Notes: generated by a model from the sequence alone, not told the origin. DNA of 45,217 bases from Clostridium chromiireducens (GCF_002029255.1 NZ_MZGT01000045.1:1-45217), one strand, 5' to 3'; shown: positions 8,709-17,627, counted from the stretch's first letter. Made by a program: numbers and translations.

Positions 8709-8809
8709 TTATCCACAAATACATTTTAATAAAAATTATTTTTAGAATTTATCCACAGAATTAATATAATATAATTATCCACATTATATTATTATAAATC
8801 TTATGCACA
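8709..8809 (+). promoter_or_regulatory. Cluster of four DnaA boxes outside oriC
   Basis: Four same-orientation 9-mers match the DnaA-box consensus TTATNCACA: TTATCCACA at 8709-8717, 8749-8757 and 8775-8783, and TTATGCACA at 8801-8809. Start-to-start spacings are 40, 26 and 26 bp. A weaker TTATGCATA lies at 8682-8690. The cluster fills the gap between the malic enzyme terminator and the unknown gene at 8932, about 27 kb from dnaA. oriC-distal DnaA-box clusters act as DnaA titration or control sites in Bacillus and E. coli; here a control site or DnaA-regulated promoter is inferred. Confidence 0.85.
8742..8770 (+). promoter_or_regulatory. Candidate promoter overlapping a DnaA box
   Basis: TTAGAA (8742-8747), 17-bp spacer, TATAAT (8765-8770). 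The second DnaA box (8749-8757) lies in the spacer, so DnaA bound there would be expected to block RNA polymerase. The -35 is weak and a second TATAAT occurs at 8770-8775. Confidence 0.4.
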
Positions 8810-8931
8810 AAAAATTTTTTTAAATGTTATGTTGATAAGTATTTTCTCTCCCTAAAAGAACTTAATCCTAGACAATATCAAATCATTTAGTTAATATAAA
8901 ATTGATATTAATCATATTAGGAGTGAATTAT

Positions 8932-9453
8932 ATGGCTAAATTACTAATCCCTATAGATGATGATGCTTTTAAATCCGAAGTCAGTATAAGATTTAATAAT
9001 ATTTTGGAAGGCTTCGATTCCTTTAAAAATTTTACTCTCATGGCTAATAGCATTGAAAACGGAGAGAACAACTTTATCAAATTTATAGAATATATTTTCG
9101 AAATAAATAATTGTAGCGCTTATGTAGATTTTTATATAAATAAAATTTCAGATGCTGATAAAAAAAAGCTTCTTGATTTAGTTCCAGATGAAGATAAAGA
9201 TATATTAAAATCCCATTTAAGTTTTGATAAACATACTGGAGTATTTTTTAAACTTCTCAATAAAGATCTTATACCTTTTTTAGTTCGTTTAAATACAAGG
9301 GAAATTTTTTTTCTTACTTTTTATTTTACTTACAAACCTATCAGTATCTGGGGAAATTATAACTTAAACTTTCCTTGCTTCTTTAATAGTCAGGAAAATC
9401 TCGAATTTTATTATAATATATCTAAATCTTTTGAATTAATATCAGTTTTATGA
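8932..9453 (+). CDS. Hypothetical protein (173 aa) downstream of DnaA boxes
   Basis: Not recognised. A 173-aa protein rich in Phe, Asn, Ile and Asp, with no signal peptide, no clear membrane helix and no Cys pair that suggests metal binding. The N-terminal half (IPIDDDAFKSEVSIRFNN) is charged; the C-terminal half is strongly aromatic (REIFFLTFYFTY near residue 125). ATG 8932 has AGGAG 8 nt upstream; an in-frame TTG at 8902 has no ribosome binding site. The gene stands alone between the malic enzyme terminator and its own terminator at 9472. Its upstream region holds four DnaA boxes, so DnaA control or a role linked to replication status is an inference worth testing. Probably a real gene. Confidence 0.75.
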   Translation: MAKLLIPIDDDAFKSEVSIRFNNILEGFDSFKNFTLMANSIENGENNFIKFIEYIFEINNCSAYVDFYINKISDADKKKLLDLVPDEDKDILKSHLSFDKHTGVFFKLLNKDLIPFLVRLNTREIFFLTFYFTYKPISIWGNYNLNFPCFFNSQENLEFYYNISKSFELISVL

Positions 9454-9471
9454 ATTAAAACTAATAAAAGT

Positions 9472-9517
9472 ATGGGAAGCTGAATGTATTATAAACATTC
9501 AGCTTCCCATTATTTTG
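9472..9517. terminator. Terminator after the unknown 173-aa gene
   Basis: 16-bp perfect stem (9472-9487 with 9495-9510) and a 7-nt loop, followed by TATTTTG. On the minus strand the stem is followed by ACTTTTATT, so it may also end proC transcription. Confidence 0.85.
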
Positions 9518-9567
9518 TTTATCATTTTAGATTAATAACTTAAATTATTAATTCTATTCAATAAATT

Positions 9568-9670
9568 CCTAATTGTAATTCGCACTTTTTTATTGGTGTT
9601 AAGTTCTTAATTGCGCTTCGCACTTTTTTTAATTGTGAAAGGATCTTAATTGCGCTTCGCGCTTTTTTTA
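9568..9670. repeat. Three tandem 38-39-bp repeats with hairpin and T-tract
   Basis: Units start at 9568, 9606 and 9645. Each has the pattern CTTAATTGCGCTTCGCAC followed by a run of 6-8 T. Unit 2 folds as TGCG-CTT-CGCA and unit 3 as GCGC-TTC-GCGC, while unit 1 (TAATTCGCAC) is degenerate. The third unit runs into the proC stop codon. Each looks like a minimal intrinsic terminator on the plus strand, but no plus-strand gene ends just upstream. Confidence 0.7.
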
Positions 9671-10474
9671 ATTGTGCATATTTTTTGATTTCTCTGCGCA
9701 CTTATCCATTGCTTGTATGACACTATTTCTAAACCCTAGTTTTTCTAATTCAACTACTGCATCTATAGTTGTACCAGCAGGTGAGCAAACCATATCCTTT
9801 AATTCGCCTGGATGCTTTCCTGTTTCTAGAACCATCTTTGATGATCCTAAAACGCTTTGAGCTGCCATTTTATAAGCTTTAACTCTAGGTATTCCTAATT
9901 TTACTGCTGCATCTGCCATAGCCTCTATAAACATAAATACATATGCTGGTGACGATCCACATAATGCTATAAATCCGTGAAAATCTTTTTCCTCTAGTTG
10001 AACACACTCTCCAAAACTTTCAAAAATCTTAAAACAATAGTCTAGCTCATCTTTGGTAACATTTTTGTTAGGACATATAGCTGACATTGCTTCCCCTACA
10101 AGGGCTGGCGTATTTGGCATTGTTCTAATTATTTTAGAATTACCGCTAATCCATTCTTCCATATTACTAATTGTAATTCCAGCAGCTATAGTAATAATCA
10201 ATTTATCTTCTGTTAACTCTGATCTAATTTCAGTTATCATTTGCTTAAACATAAAAGGCTTGATAGCCAAAATGATAATATCTGATTCCTTTGCAACAAT
10301 AGTACTATCTAAAGTTGTTTTCACTTGAAACTGCGCTTCTAGTTTCTTTAAAGATGCTTCGGTTTTAGTTGATACTATTATATCCTCAGCTTTTAGAAAG
10401 CCTGAATTAATAAGACCTCCAACCATTGAACTCCCCATATTACCACAACCAATAAAACCAACTTTTTTACTCAT
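9668..10474 (-). CDS. proC: Pyrroline-5-carboxylate reductase
   Basis: Last step of proline synthesis: reduces 1-pyrroline-5-carboxylate to proline with NAD(P)H. 268 aa, full length. The N-terminal Rossmann motif FIGCGNMG (residues 7-14) is followed by the ILAIKP segment near residue 70 and the conserved dimerisation-domain stretch LCGSSPAYVFMFIEAMADA near 168. The signature SPAGTTIDAV lies near the C-terminus. ATG 10474 has GGGGGC 6 nt upstream. Divergent from the small Hsp20-like gene. The 3' end is flanked by tandem hairpin repeats, and the stem at 9472-9510 is the likely transcription end. Confidence 0.96.
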   Translation of the reverse strand: MSKKVGFIGCGNMGSSMVGGLINSGFLKAEDIIVSTKTEASLKKLEAQFQVKTTLDSTIVAKESDIIILAIKPFMFKQMITEIRSELTEDKLIITIAAGITISNMEEWISGNSKIIRTMPNTPALVGEAMSAICPNKNVTKDELDYCFKIFESFGECVQLEEKDFHGFIALCGSSPAYVFMFIEAMADAAVKLGIPRVKAYKMAAQSVLGSSKMVLETGKHPGELKDMVCSPAGTTIDAVVELEKLGFRNSVIQAMDKCAEKSKNMHN

Positions 10475-10618
10475 TTCATAGCCCCCATTAAAAAATTTTT
10501 GTTATTATTTGAAATTTTATGATTTTATATGAATATCTTAATTATAAACCACCATAATCATAGGATAGCTTGTATCAAAACTCACAAACTATAGTTAAAT
10601 ATGAAGGGAGGAATATAT

Positions 10619-10957
10619 ATGAAAGATAATTCTTTAGTATATAATAATTCTTTAATCAGCCCAGAGAACTTTATTGACTCTATTTTGTATCATGAGCCTA
10701 AAGAACAACTTCCCACATGCGATATTGAAGAAAGTCCAGACTTTTACTATATAAATATAAGTTCATTTTACGACGATAAACACGTATTAGAAATATCATA
10801 TAAAAATAATTTTTTAACACTAAAATTTATGCTCGATGATGATTTTAAGCAACTTCTATTTCAAAGAATCTTTTATCTTTTAAAAATTGATTTAGATTAT
10901 ATATTACTGCACGAATATAAAGACAGTATAAAATTAATAATACCTAAAATGGCTTAA
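10619..10957 (+). CDS. Small Hsp20/alpha-crystallin-like protein
   Basis: 112-aa protein that resembles a small heat-shock protein on close reading. The stretch SPDFYYINISSFYDDKHVLE mimics the beta2-beta3 strands, and YKNNFLTLKF the beta-strand before the usual ISGER. Then FQRIFYLLKIDLDYILLHEY and KDSIKLIIPK match the conserved F.R.F.LP..vd...I.A.y.dGvL.I.lPK block. The A-x-x-x-n-G-V-L motif is degenerate (HEYKDSIKL), and the N- and C-terminal extensions are short, with no clear IxI tail. GGGAGG lies 8 nt before ATG 10619. It may be a divergent chaperone or an assembly-deficient relative; homology is inferred from the pattern only. Confidence 0.6.
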   Translation: MKDNSLVYNNSLISPENFIDSILYHEPKEQLPTCDIEESPDFYYINISSFYDDKHVLEISYKNNFLTLKFMLDDDFKQLLFQRIFYLLKIDLDYILLHEYKDSIKLIIPKMA

Positions 10958-11009
10958 CTTATATAATACAACAATAATATTCTTCAAATGAATATTACTT
11001 ACAATACTC

Positions 11010-11057
11010 AAAGATATAAGAATAGTTATGTCAAACTGTTCTTATATCTTTATTCTT
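11010..11057 (+). terminator. Terminator of the Hsp20-like gene
   Basis: Stem 11010-11027 with 11034-11051 (18 bp, one G-U) followed by ATTCTT. It lies between convergent genes and may also stop dnaB readthrough. Confidence 0.75.
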
Positions 11058-11080
11058 AGTTTTTCTATTTTCTTTAAATT

Positions 11081-12418
11081 TTATTCTCTATGAATCACAT
11101 CTAAATTACCAAATTTACTAAACTGTCCAAGCCAAGCAAGTTTAACAGTACCAACTGGACCGTTTCTTTGTTTAGCCATTATGCATTCAGCCATATTTTT
11201 ATCTTCAGTTTCTTTATTGTAATACTCATCTCTATACAAGAACATAACTACGTCTGCATCCTGTTCTATAGAACCTGATTCTCTTAAGTCAGATAACATT
11301 GGCCTATGATCTGCTCTTTGTTCAGGAGCACGCGATAACTGCGATAAGGCTATTACAGGACATTCCATTTCTTTAGCCAATGCTTTAATAGATCTAGATA
11401 TTTCAGATACTTCTTGTTGTCTATTATCAGAACCAGCACCTCCAGACATAAGCTGCAAATAGTCTATAACAATTAAGTCTATTCCATATTCCATCTTAAG
11501 CCTTCTGCATTTTGATCTCATCTCCATAACAGTAACCCCTGCTGTATCATCTATATAAATCTTTGCCTTGGATAATGGCCCTGCGGCCATAGCAATGTTT
11601 TCCCAATCTTTATCTTCCAAATTACCTGTTCTAAGCTTTAACATATCAACATTAGCTTCTGAACAAAGTAATTTATAAGCTAGCTGCTCCTTAGACATTT
11701 CCAACGAGAATACTACAACGCTCTTATTTTCTCTAAGTGCTGCATTCTCTACTATATTTAATGCAAATGTTGTTTTTCCCATTGAAGGTCTAGCCGCAAT
11801 TAATACCATATCTCCACTTTGAAATCCAGATGTCTTTGCATCCAAATCAGTAAATCCTGACGGAACTCCTGTAACTGAACCCTTATCATTAAAAAGTTTT
11901 TCTATTTGTGCAAATCCTCTTTCTAATACATCACTTAGTGGCTCAAAATCCTTTGATGTTCTCTTCTCTGCTATGTTAAATATCTTCTTTTCAGCACTAT
12001 CCACAACATCTTCTACATTACTTTGATTATTATAACTTTCTTCAATTATAGCCGTCGATGATTTAATTAGTTTCCTCAAAGTAGATTTATCTGAAACAAT
12101 TTTTATATATGCGCTTAAATTTGCAGTAGTAGGTACAGACGAACTCAATTCTGTTATATATGTTACTCCACCAGCTCTCTCAAGCATGTCAGTGCTCTTT
12201 AAATATTCTAATAAAGTTAATAAGTCCACAGCTATATCATTCCTAAACATCTCTAATATAGCTCTATATATTACCTTATGACCATCCCTATAAAAATCCT
12301 CTTCTTCTAAACCTTCTAGAACTTTTGCAATAGAATTTTTATCAATGATCATCGATCCTATAACTGATTGTTCTGCTTCTATGCTTTGAGGTAAACTCCT
12401 CATTACTGATGCATCCAA
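11081..12418 (-). CDS. dnaB: Replicative DNA helicase
   Basis: Hexameric 5'-3' helicase that unwinds DNA at the fork (DnaC in B. subtilis nomenclature). 445 aa. The N-terminal primase-interacting domain begins LPQSIEAEQSVIGSM, and the RecA-type ATPase domain has Walker A ARPSMGKTT (about residues 209-217), Walker B LIVIDYLQLM and the DnaB C-terminal signature AKQRNGPVGT. The start is a TTG: AGGAGG lies 8 nt upstream of TTG 12418, whereas the first ATG (12403) is too far from any ribosome binding site. No intein is present. A lonC terminator (12511-12544) separates it from the upstream gene. Its probable loader genes lie at 98-2069. Confidence 0.97.
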   Translation of the reverse strand: MDASVMRSLPQSIEAEQSVIGSMIIDKNSIAKVLEGLEEEDFYRDGHKVIYRAILEMFRNDIAVDLLTLLEYLKSTDMLERAGGVTYITELSSSVPTTANLSAYIKIVSDKSTLRKLIKSSTAIIEESYNNQSNVEDVVDSAEKKIFNIAEKRTSKDFEPLSDVLERGFAQIEKLFNDKGSVTGVPSGFTDLDAKTSGFQSGDMVLIAARPSMGKTTFALNIVENAALRENKSVVVFSLEMSKEQLAYKLLCSEANVDMLKLRTGNLEDKDWENIAMAAGPLSKAKIYIDDTAGVTVMEMRSKCRRLKMEYGIDLIVIDYLQLMSGGAGSDNRQQEVSEISRSIKALAKEMECPVIALSQLSRAPEQRADHRPMLSDLRESGSIEQDADVVMFLYRDEYYNKETEDKNMAECIMAKQRNGPVGTVKLAWLGQFSKFGNLDVIHRE

Positions 12419-12510
12419 GCTTTATTCCTCCTATCTAATTATCGGTTGACAATTATTCTGCACTTTATCATATGTATATAATAATTCTAATTCTATCATT
12501 TGTTAGGAAT

Positions 12511-12544
12511 AAAAAAAAGCCTCCTATCCTTATCAAGGAGGCTT
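12511..12544 (-). terminator. Terminator of the lonC operon
   Basis: Stem AAGCCTCCT/AGGAGGCTT (12517-12525 and 12536-12544) followed on the minus strand by eight T. It lies 11 bp past the lonC stop. Confidence 0.9.
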
Positions 12545-12555
12545 ATTTTATTAAA

Positions 12556-14451
12556 TTAGCTAAAAGCAATGTCCATAATCTCTTCTATAGAGGCTATAGC
12601 TTTAACTTCTATATCTTCAGTATTTAAAGGAATTTCCTTTTCATTATCTTTCGGAACTATAACAAGCTGTATTCCCATTCTCTTAGCTCCATATATCTTT
12701 TCAAATATCCCTCCTACTGGTTTAACTTTTCCCTGAAGAGATATTTCTCCTGTAATCGCCATATCCTGTCTTATAGGTTTATCTAATAATGAACTTATTA
12801 TGCAAATTGTGATGGCAGCTCCTGCTGACGGCCCATCAATTTTTCCTCCACCAACAACATTAACATGAATATCATAATCTTTAATGTCTTTATCGGTTAA
12901 ATTTCTAATAACAGAGGCCGCATTAAATACAGAATCCTTCGCCATAGACCCAGCTGTATCATTGAATCTAACCACACCTGTTCCTTTTTTCTTTGCTGGA
13001 AAAACAGCTGCTTCTATTTCAATTGTAGATCCTAAAAATCCGTTTACTCCTAAACCATAAACATGACCTACTTCGCTCTTATTTATATTTACTAATCTTT
13101 CAAACGGAGTATACCTTCCAATCGATATCACTTCATCCAAATCTGATAGCTTTATTTCTAAATCCTCTACAAACTGTTTAGTACGGTGCAGTGCATACCC
13201 ATATGTATCCGTCAATATATTTACGGCTTTTCTTCCTTCAAAGGTATAATTACTTATTTTCTGAGCAACGCCATCTTCCAGTATAACCTTTAACTTTCTA
13301 GCAGCATCTTCAACTATAAGAATAATATCCTTTGATGAAAGTGGTTCAAAGTATACTTCAGTACATCTTGATCTTAATGCTGGATTTATTTCACTAGGAC
13401 TTTTAGTGGTAGCTCCAATCAAAACAAAATCTGCTGGTGCTCCATTATCGAAAAGGTACTTAATGTACTTAGGAATCGTTTCATCATCTGGATCATAATA
13501 TGATGATGAAAATTCAACTCTCTTATCTTCTAAAACCTTTAAAAGCTTATTTTGAAGCATAGAGTCTAATTCTCCTATCTCGTCTATAAACAATACTCCA
13601 CCATGGGCTTGTGTAACCAATCCTGGTTTAGGCTCAGGTATTCCTACTTCAGCTAAATCTCTTTTACTTCCTTGGTATATAGGATCATGTACTGATCCCA
13701 ATAAAGGATTTGTAATTTCTCTAGGATCCCATCTTAATGTAGTCCCATCAACCTCAACAAAGTTAGATTTGTCATCAAATGGAGTAAACGAAAGTTTCTT
13801 AACTTCATTTAACGCAAGTCTTGCCGCTGTAGTCTTACCAACCCCAGGAGGCCCATATAATATTATATGTTGAGGGTATGGAGATGAAAGTTTTGATATT
13901 AGAGATTTAATCGCTCTCTCTTGACCAACTACTTGACTAAAATTAGATGGCCTTAGAAAGCTCATAATATTCTTACTGGTAGTCCTACTGTCTAATTCTA
14001 TCAAATTATTTAATTTATTTATTGTTTTCTTATTTTCAGCACCTTTTTGCTTATTTATAACTGAGAGCCTAACTTCATCTATGTACTTTTCTTGTTTCTC
14101 CATAATTGATTGCTCAACTTGAGACTCAATCTTATTTTGAACATATCTTTTTGCTAATTCATTTGAAATTAACCTTACAGTTTTATTAATAGCTTGCTGC
14201 AATTCCTCTTTTTTGGGTGCAGACTTTAGATCCTTACCCTCAGCTAAAATAGTATTCAATGCAAAAATTTTATCACAAAGATTTGCTGATTGTATATACT
14301 TATCTAATTTAAATCTAACTGTTCTAGCTCTAAACGCACCTTTATCAAGAATATTCTTAGTTATAGAAAATAACGCTTCTATTTGAGAATCTAATGATAA
14401 AGTTCCTGAAATAATATCCTGCAGTAGGCTTGTGTCATCATATGAATTCAA
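12556..14451 (-). CDS. lonC: Lon-family ATP-dependent protease LonC
   Basis: Cytoplasmic AAA+ serine protease of the sporulation-associated LonC subfamily, 631 aa, lacking the classical LonA N-domain. A helical N-terminal region (1-165) is followed by an AAA+ module with Walker A YGPPGVGKTT (about 197-206) and Walker B GVLFIDEIGELD (about 283-294). The C-terminal Lon protease domain has the catalytic Ser in KIDGPSAGAA and the Lys in GIFEKIYGAK. The start is TTG 14451 with AGGAGG 7 nt upstream. It lies 12 bp after rplI and ends the mazG-like/gdpP/rplI/lonC transcript. A LonB alternative is less likely because there is no transmembrane segment. Confidence 0.92.
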   Translation of the reverse strand: MNSYDDTSLLQDIISGTLSLDSQIEALFSITKNILDKGAFRARTVRFKLDKYIQSANLCDKIFALNTILAEGKDLKSAPKKEELQQAINKTVRLISNELAKRYVQNKIESQVEQSIMEKQEKYIDEVRLSVINKQKGAENKKTINKLNNLIELDSRTTSKNIMSFLRPSNFSQVVGQERAIKSLISKLSSPYPQHIILYGPPGVGKTTAARLALNEVKKLSFTPFDDKSNFVEVDGTTLRWDPREITNPLLGSVHDPIYQGSKRDLAEVGIPEPKPGLVTQAHGGVLFIDEIGELDSMLQNKLLKVLEDKRVEFSSSYYDPDDETIPKYIKYLFDNGAPADFVLIGATTKSPSEINPALRSRCTEVYFEPLSSKDIILIVEDAARKLKVILEDGVAQKISNYTFEGRKAVNILTDTYGYALHRTKQFVEDLEIKLSDLDEVISIGRYTPFERLVNINKSEVGHVYGLGVNGFLGSTIEIEAAVFPAKKKGTGVVRFNDTAGSMAKDSVFNAASVIRNLTDKDIKDYDIHVNVVGGGKIDGPSAGAAITICIISSLLDKPIRQDMAITGEISLQGKVKPVGGIFEKIYGAKRMGIQLVIVPKDNEKEIPLNTEDIEVKAIASIEEIMDIAFS

Positions 14452-14463
14452 AATTAATCCTCC

Positions 14464-14910
14464 TTATTCTTGTGGAACAATAATCACCTTCATTTTAGTA
14501 CTAACTTCTGGATATAACTTAACATCTATTTCATATCCGCCTGCTAATTTTATTGTATCCATAACAATTTTCTTCTTATCAACCTCAATTTTATATTGTT
14601 GTTTAATTAATTCTACAACATCCTTACTAGTAATAGCACCAAATAATTTCCCGTTTTCGCCTGTCTTAGCCTTTATTGTGATTTCTTTTCCCTTTAACTC
14701 TGCAGCTAATTTTTGTGCTGCTTCAAGTTCTGCTAATTTTTGTTTTCTTTCATTTTCTTTTTTGTTGTTTAATATATGCATATTTGAAGTACTAGCCTCT
14801 TGAGCTAATTTCCTTGGAAATAAAAAGTTTCTTGCATATCCATCAGATGCTTCAATAACATCACCTTTTTTCCCAATTTTCTTAACATCTTGTAATAAAA
14901 TAACTTTCAT
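14464..14910 (-). CDS. rplI: 50S ribosomal protein L9
   Basis: 148-aa 23S-binding protein with the L9 N-terminal signature ([17 protein letters not shown], then [15 protein letters not shown]), a long central helix rich in Lys/Glu, and the C-terminal L9 domain. ATG 14910 lies 2 bp after the gdpP stop; the AGGATAGGTG ribosome binding site is inside the end of gdpP, so translation is coupled. The gdpP-rplI-lonC-dnaB neighbourhood is common in Firmicutes. Confidence 0.98.
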   Translation of the reverse strand: MKVILLQDVKKIGKKGDVIEASDGYARNFLFPRKLAQEASTSNMHILNNKKENERKQKLAELEAAQKLAAELKGKEITIKAKTGENGKLFGAITSKDVVELIKQQYKIEVDKKKIVMDTIKLAGGYEIDVKLYPEVSTKMKVIIVPQE

Positions 14911-14912
14911 AT

Positions 14913-16853
14913 TTATTCACCTATCCTTAAGTATTTTTTCATTGCTTCTTTTAATTCAATGACCACTTCTTCAATTGTCTTATTTGATATTTTAACACCA
15001 GCAATATTCATGTGGCCGCCACCTCCAAGTGCTTCTAATACAACTTGAACATTAATATCTCCTACTGATCTTCCACTAATATATATATCATTATTTATTT
15101 CACCTAAAACAAAACTAACTGAAATTCCAGATATATTTAACAATTCATCGGCCGCCTTGGCTATAATTACAGTATCTATATTTTTAGGCGTTATTGCAAT
15201 AGCAGTACTTTCATTCACCTCTGCTGATTTTATTGTTTCGGCAATAAGTAAATAATCTTCTAAATCATCAGTAAACATCTTTTTAATTTCAATAGTATCT
15301 GCACCTAAAGACTTTAAAAATGATGCAGCTTCAAATGTTCTAACACCGGTTTTAAACGAAAAACCTTTTGTATCCATAAAAATACCTGCAAGCAATCCTT
15401 CGGCTTCAGTCCTTGTCAGATTTGGCTTATCAACCATATACTGAATTATTTCTGTAATCATCTCAGACGTAGATGAGGCATACACTTCTATATAATTTAA
15501 TATATCATGTTCTATCATATCAGGACTTCTCCTATGATGATCTATGATGACTTTTCTTTCAGCTTTCTCAACTAACGATAAATCGGCTATATAACTTTTA
15601 TTATGAACATCTACAATGACTACTAGAGTTTGATTATCTAATTCATTTTTTGCTTCTTCGATTGATATAAATAAATCATCATATTTTGACTCTTTATTTA
15701 ATTTATTTAAGAAGTAGTCAATTGCATTAATATCACTGCTTAAGATGATATTACAACTTCTTCCTAATTGCTTTACTATACTTGCTAATCCAACTGCCGA
15801 TCCGAAACAATCCATGTCAGGGTTCTTATGTCCCATTATATATACTTTACTACTCTCATATATTAATTCACTCAGAGCCCTAGCAATTACCCGCGCTTTT
15901 ACCTTAGTTCTTTTCTCTATCTCTTTAGTATTTCCACCAAAGAACTTGATATCGTTATTGGTCTTAACAACAACCTGATCTCCACCTCTTCCTAATGCTA
16001 ATTCTTTTGCTATATTTGCATTATTATAATTTTCAAGTGGAGACATGCCACCTTTTCCAACCCCTATACTTAACGTAGTTTCTATAGAATTTCCTTTATC
16101 TATTTCTGAAATTACTTCTATTATATTGAATTTTTGCTTTATTTCATCTTCAATATATTTATCTTGAATTGATAGCACATATTTATTCGTATCATACTTT
16201 TTAATCATTGCCTTCAAGTTATTAGCATATGCATTTATTGTTCTTTCTATTTCTGCAACTAATAAGGGCCTATTACTTTCATCAGTCTTATCTAATACTT
16301 CAGTAAAATTATCTACTTCAATCAACATTATACTTTCTTGAGTAGTTTCATAATCTATAAGTTTGGTTATGTCATTAAAAGACAGCAGATATAGATACTC
16401 TTTATTTTTTGTTTCAATAAATGTAGCATACACATCATATAACTTATTGTTGATGCTTAATCTTTGATGCGAATTTTCTTCATTTTTCAATATATTATCT
16501 AAATTTACTCCTCTAGTTATACTCAAAATATTTCTCTCTGGATCTTCTTTATTTGTTTTCAGAGTTTTAAATAGATTATTGCACCATATCATTTCACCAT
16601 CTTCTTTTATTAATGCTAATGGATAAATAGATTTTAGTACATTATCAGATATTCCTTTATCTATGCTCTTTATAAATTCGTTTGCATCTGTTTGATTTTT
16701 CCAATAATAGTTTAACTGATAAAAATCATCTATTAAATAAACTATAAGGATAATTATACCTATGCCTATATAATTATATGCAAATAATATTGTTAAAACT
16801 ATAATTAGCAGTCCCGGCTTAAGCAAGCGTTTAAGCATAGTTATCCAATTCAT
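14913..16853 (-). CDS. gdpP: GdpP-type cyclic-di-AMP phosphodiesterase
   Basis: Membrane-bound DHH/DHHA1 phosphodiesterase of the GdpP/YybT family, 646 aa, expected to hydrolyse c-di-AMP to pApA. Two transmembrane helices (about residues 12-45), a PAS-like segment (about 65-160), a degenerate GGDEF domain (about 175-300, ending [11 protein letters not shown]) and the DHH domain follow in order. Catalytic residues are in [12 protein letters not shown] (about 343-354) and VIIDHHRRS (about 440). The DHHA1 motif [10 protein letters not shown] is near residue 610. ATG 16853 has AGGAGG 6 nt upstream. It is co-transcribed with the MazG-like gene before it and rplI after it. Confidence 0.95.
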   Translation of the reverse strand: MNWITMLKRLLKPGLLIIVLTILFAYNYIGIGIIILIVYLIDDFYQLNYYWKNQTDANEFIKSIDKGISDNVLKSIYPLALIKEDGEMIWCNNLFKTLKTNKEDPERNILSITRGVNLDNILKNEENSHQRLSINNKLYDVYATFIETKNKEYLYLLSFNDITKLIDYETTQESIMLIEVDNFTEVLDKTDESNRPLLVAEIERTINAYANNLKAMIKKYDTNKYVLSIQDKYIEDEIKQKFNIIEVISEIDKGNSIETTLSIGVGKGGMSPLENYNNANIAKELALGRGGDQVVVKTNNDIKFFGGNTKEIEKRTKVKARVIARALSELIYESSKVYIMGHKNPDMDCFGSAVGLASIVKQLGRSCNIILSSDINAIDYFLNKLNKESKYDDLFISIEEAKNELDNQTLVVIVDVHNKSYIADLSLVEKAERKVIIDHHRRSPDMIEHDILNYIEVYASSTSEMITEIIQYMVDKPNLTRTEAEGLLAGIFMDTKGFSFKTGVRTFEAASFLKSLGADTIEIKKMFTDDLEDYLLIAETIKSAEVNESTAIAITPKNIDTVIIAKAADELLNISGISVSFVLGEINNDIYISGRSVGDINVQVVLEALGGGGHMNIAGVKISNKTIEEVVIELKEAMKKYLRIGE

Positions 16854-16874
16854 AAAAAGCCTCCTAAGTTATAT

Positions 16875-17195
16875 TTAATCTCTTCTATCACTAATATAAC
16901 GTTTTAATTTACTTAAGCTCTTACCCTCTTTTTCTACTTGATCTTCAGCCCTTATCCCCAAATCTAACTTTGATTTCATAATATGATCAATATCTACAAA
17001 TGAATATCCCAATTTCTCGCCTAAGATATAAAGTACAATTATAGCGCTAGAAATGCAATCTAAAATGGAATCACGGGCTATATTGTTACCTTTTGTTAAA
17101 AGCTTAAAAAACTCTCCTATTATACAAAGAAGTTGTGCCTTTAAATCTTCTATAATTTTAATGTTAGTCATTATATTAAAATTATCTTTTCTCAT
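16875..17195 (-). CDS. MazG-like family protein
   Basis: 106-aa protein of the clostridial MazG-like family, with an all-helical core related to NTP pyrophosphohydrolases. The acidic metal-binding residues may be in IIGEFFKL (about residues 25-32) and DSILDCISSA (about 42-51), but the full ExxE...ExxD set of true MazG is not obvious, so catalytic activity is uncertain. First gene of the operon with gdpP, rplI and lonC, with a good promoter at 17231-17259. ATG 17195 is preceded by AGGGGTGATAGGACT. Confidence 0.8.
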   Translation of the reverse strand: MRKDNFNIMTNIKIIEDLKAQLLCIIGEFFKLLTKGNNIARDSILDCISSAIIVLYILGEKLGYSFVDIDHIMKSKLDLGIRAEDQVEKEGKSLSKLKRYISDRRD

Positions 17196-17230
17196 AGTCC
17201 TATCACCCCTCTCAAAACCCTTGTATTCTT

Positions 17231-17259
17231 ATTTTAGTTTTTTTTTAGAAGTAATGCAA
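17231..17259 (-). promoter_or_regulatory. Promoter of the mazG-like/gdpP/rplI/lonC operon
   Basis: Minus strand: TTGCAT (17254-17259), 17-bp spacer containing nine A, TAAAAT (17231-17236). Confidence 0.7.
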
Positions 17260-17324
17260 GAACTTATAGGTCATTTACTAAATTTTACCACAACATAAAG
17301 TTTCATTTTATTTTTTTCTATACT

Positions 17325-17349
17325 AAAAACCCCCTGATTTCTCAGGGGG
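17325..17349 (-). terminator. Terminator of the rpsF-ssb-rpsR operon
   Basis: GC-rich 8-bp stem CCCCCTGA/TCAGGGGG (17330-17337 and 17342-17349), 4-nt loop, TTTTT on the minus strand. It lies 18 bp after the rpsR stop. Confidence 0.93.
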
Positions 17350-17366
17350 GATTGTAATTATTACCT

Positions 17367-17627
17367 TTATTCTGTTGTAAATGGTAATAATGCTATGTTT
17401 CTAGCTCTCTTAATTGAAGCTGTTAATTCTCTTTGGTGCTTAGCACAAGTTCCAGAAATTCTTCTTGGAAGAATCTTTCCTCTTTCTGTAACATATTTTC
17501 TAAGCTTATTTATATCTTTGTAGTCGATAAATTCAGCTTTATCTACACAAAAAGCACAAACTTTTTTTCTAGATCTTCTCATTTTACCGCCCGGTCTTCT
17601 ATTATTGTTACCTTCTTCTCTGCTCAT
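17367..17627 (-). CDS. rpsR: 30S ribosomal protein S18
   Basis: 86-aa S18 with the conserved [25 protein letters not shown] and [13 protein letters not shown] segments. The N-terminal KVCAFC plus the downstream Cys suggest the zinc-associated (C+) form. Third gene of rpsF-ssb-rpsR; S18 pairs with S6 on the 30S platform. The ribosome binding site AAGGAGGG lies about 5 nt before the ATG. Confidence 0.98.
   Translation of the reverse strand: MSREEGNNNRRPGGKMRRSRKKVCAFCVDKAEFIDYKDINKLRKYVTERGKILPRRISGTCAKHQRELTASIKRARNIALLPFTTE

Noticed and set aside
9568..9670. CRISPR-like array
   Set aside because: Only three short degenerate units of 38-39 bp in head-to-tail contact, no unique spacers and no cas genes.
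14432..14803. 123-codon open frame opposite rplI
   Set aside because: Antisense to a conserved ribosomal protein gene; composition is a mirror of the rplI codons.
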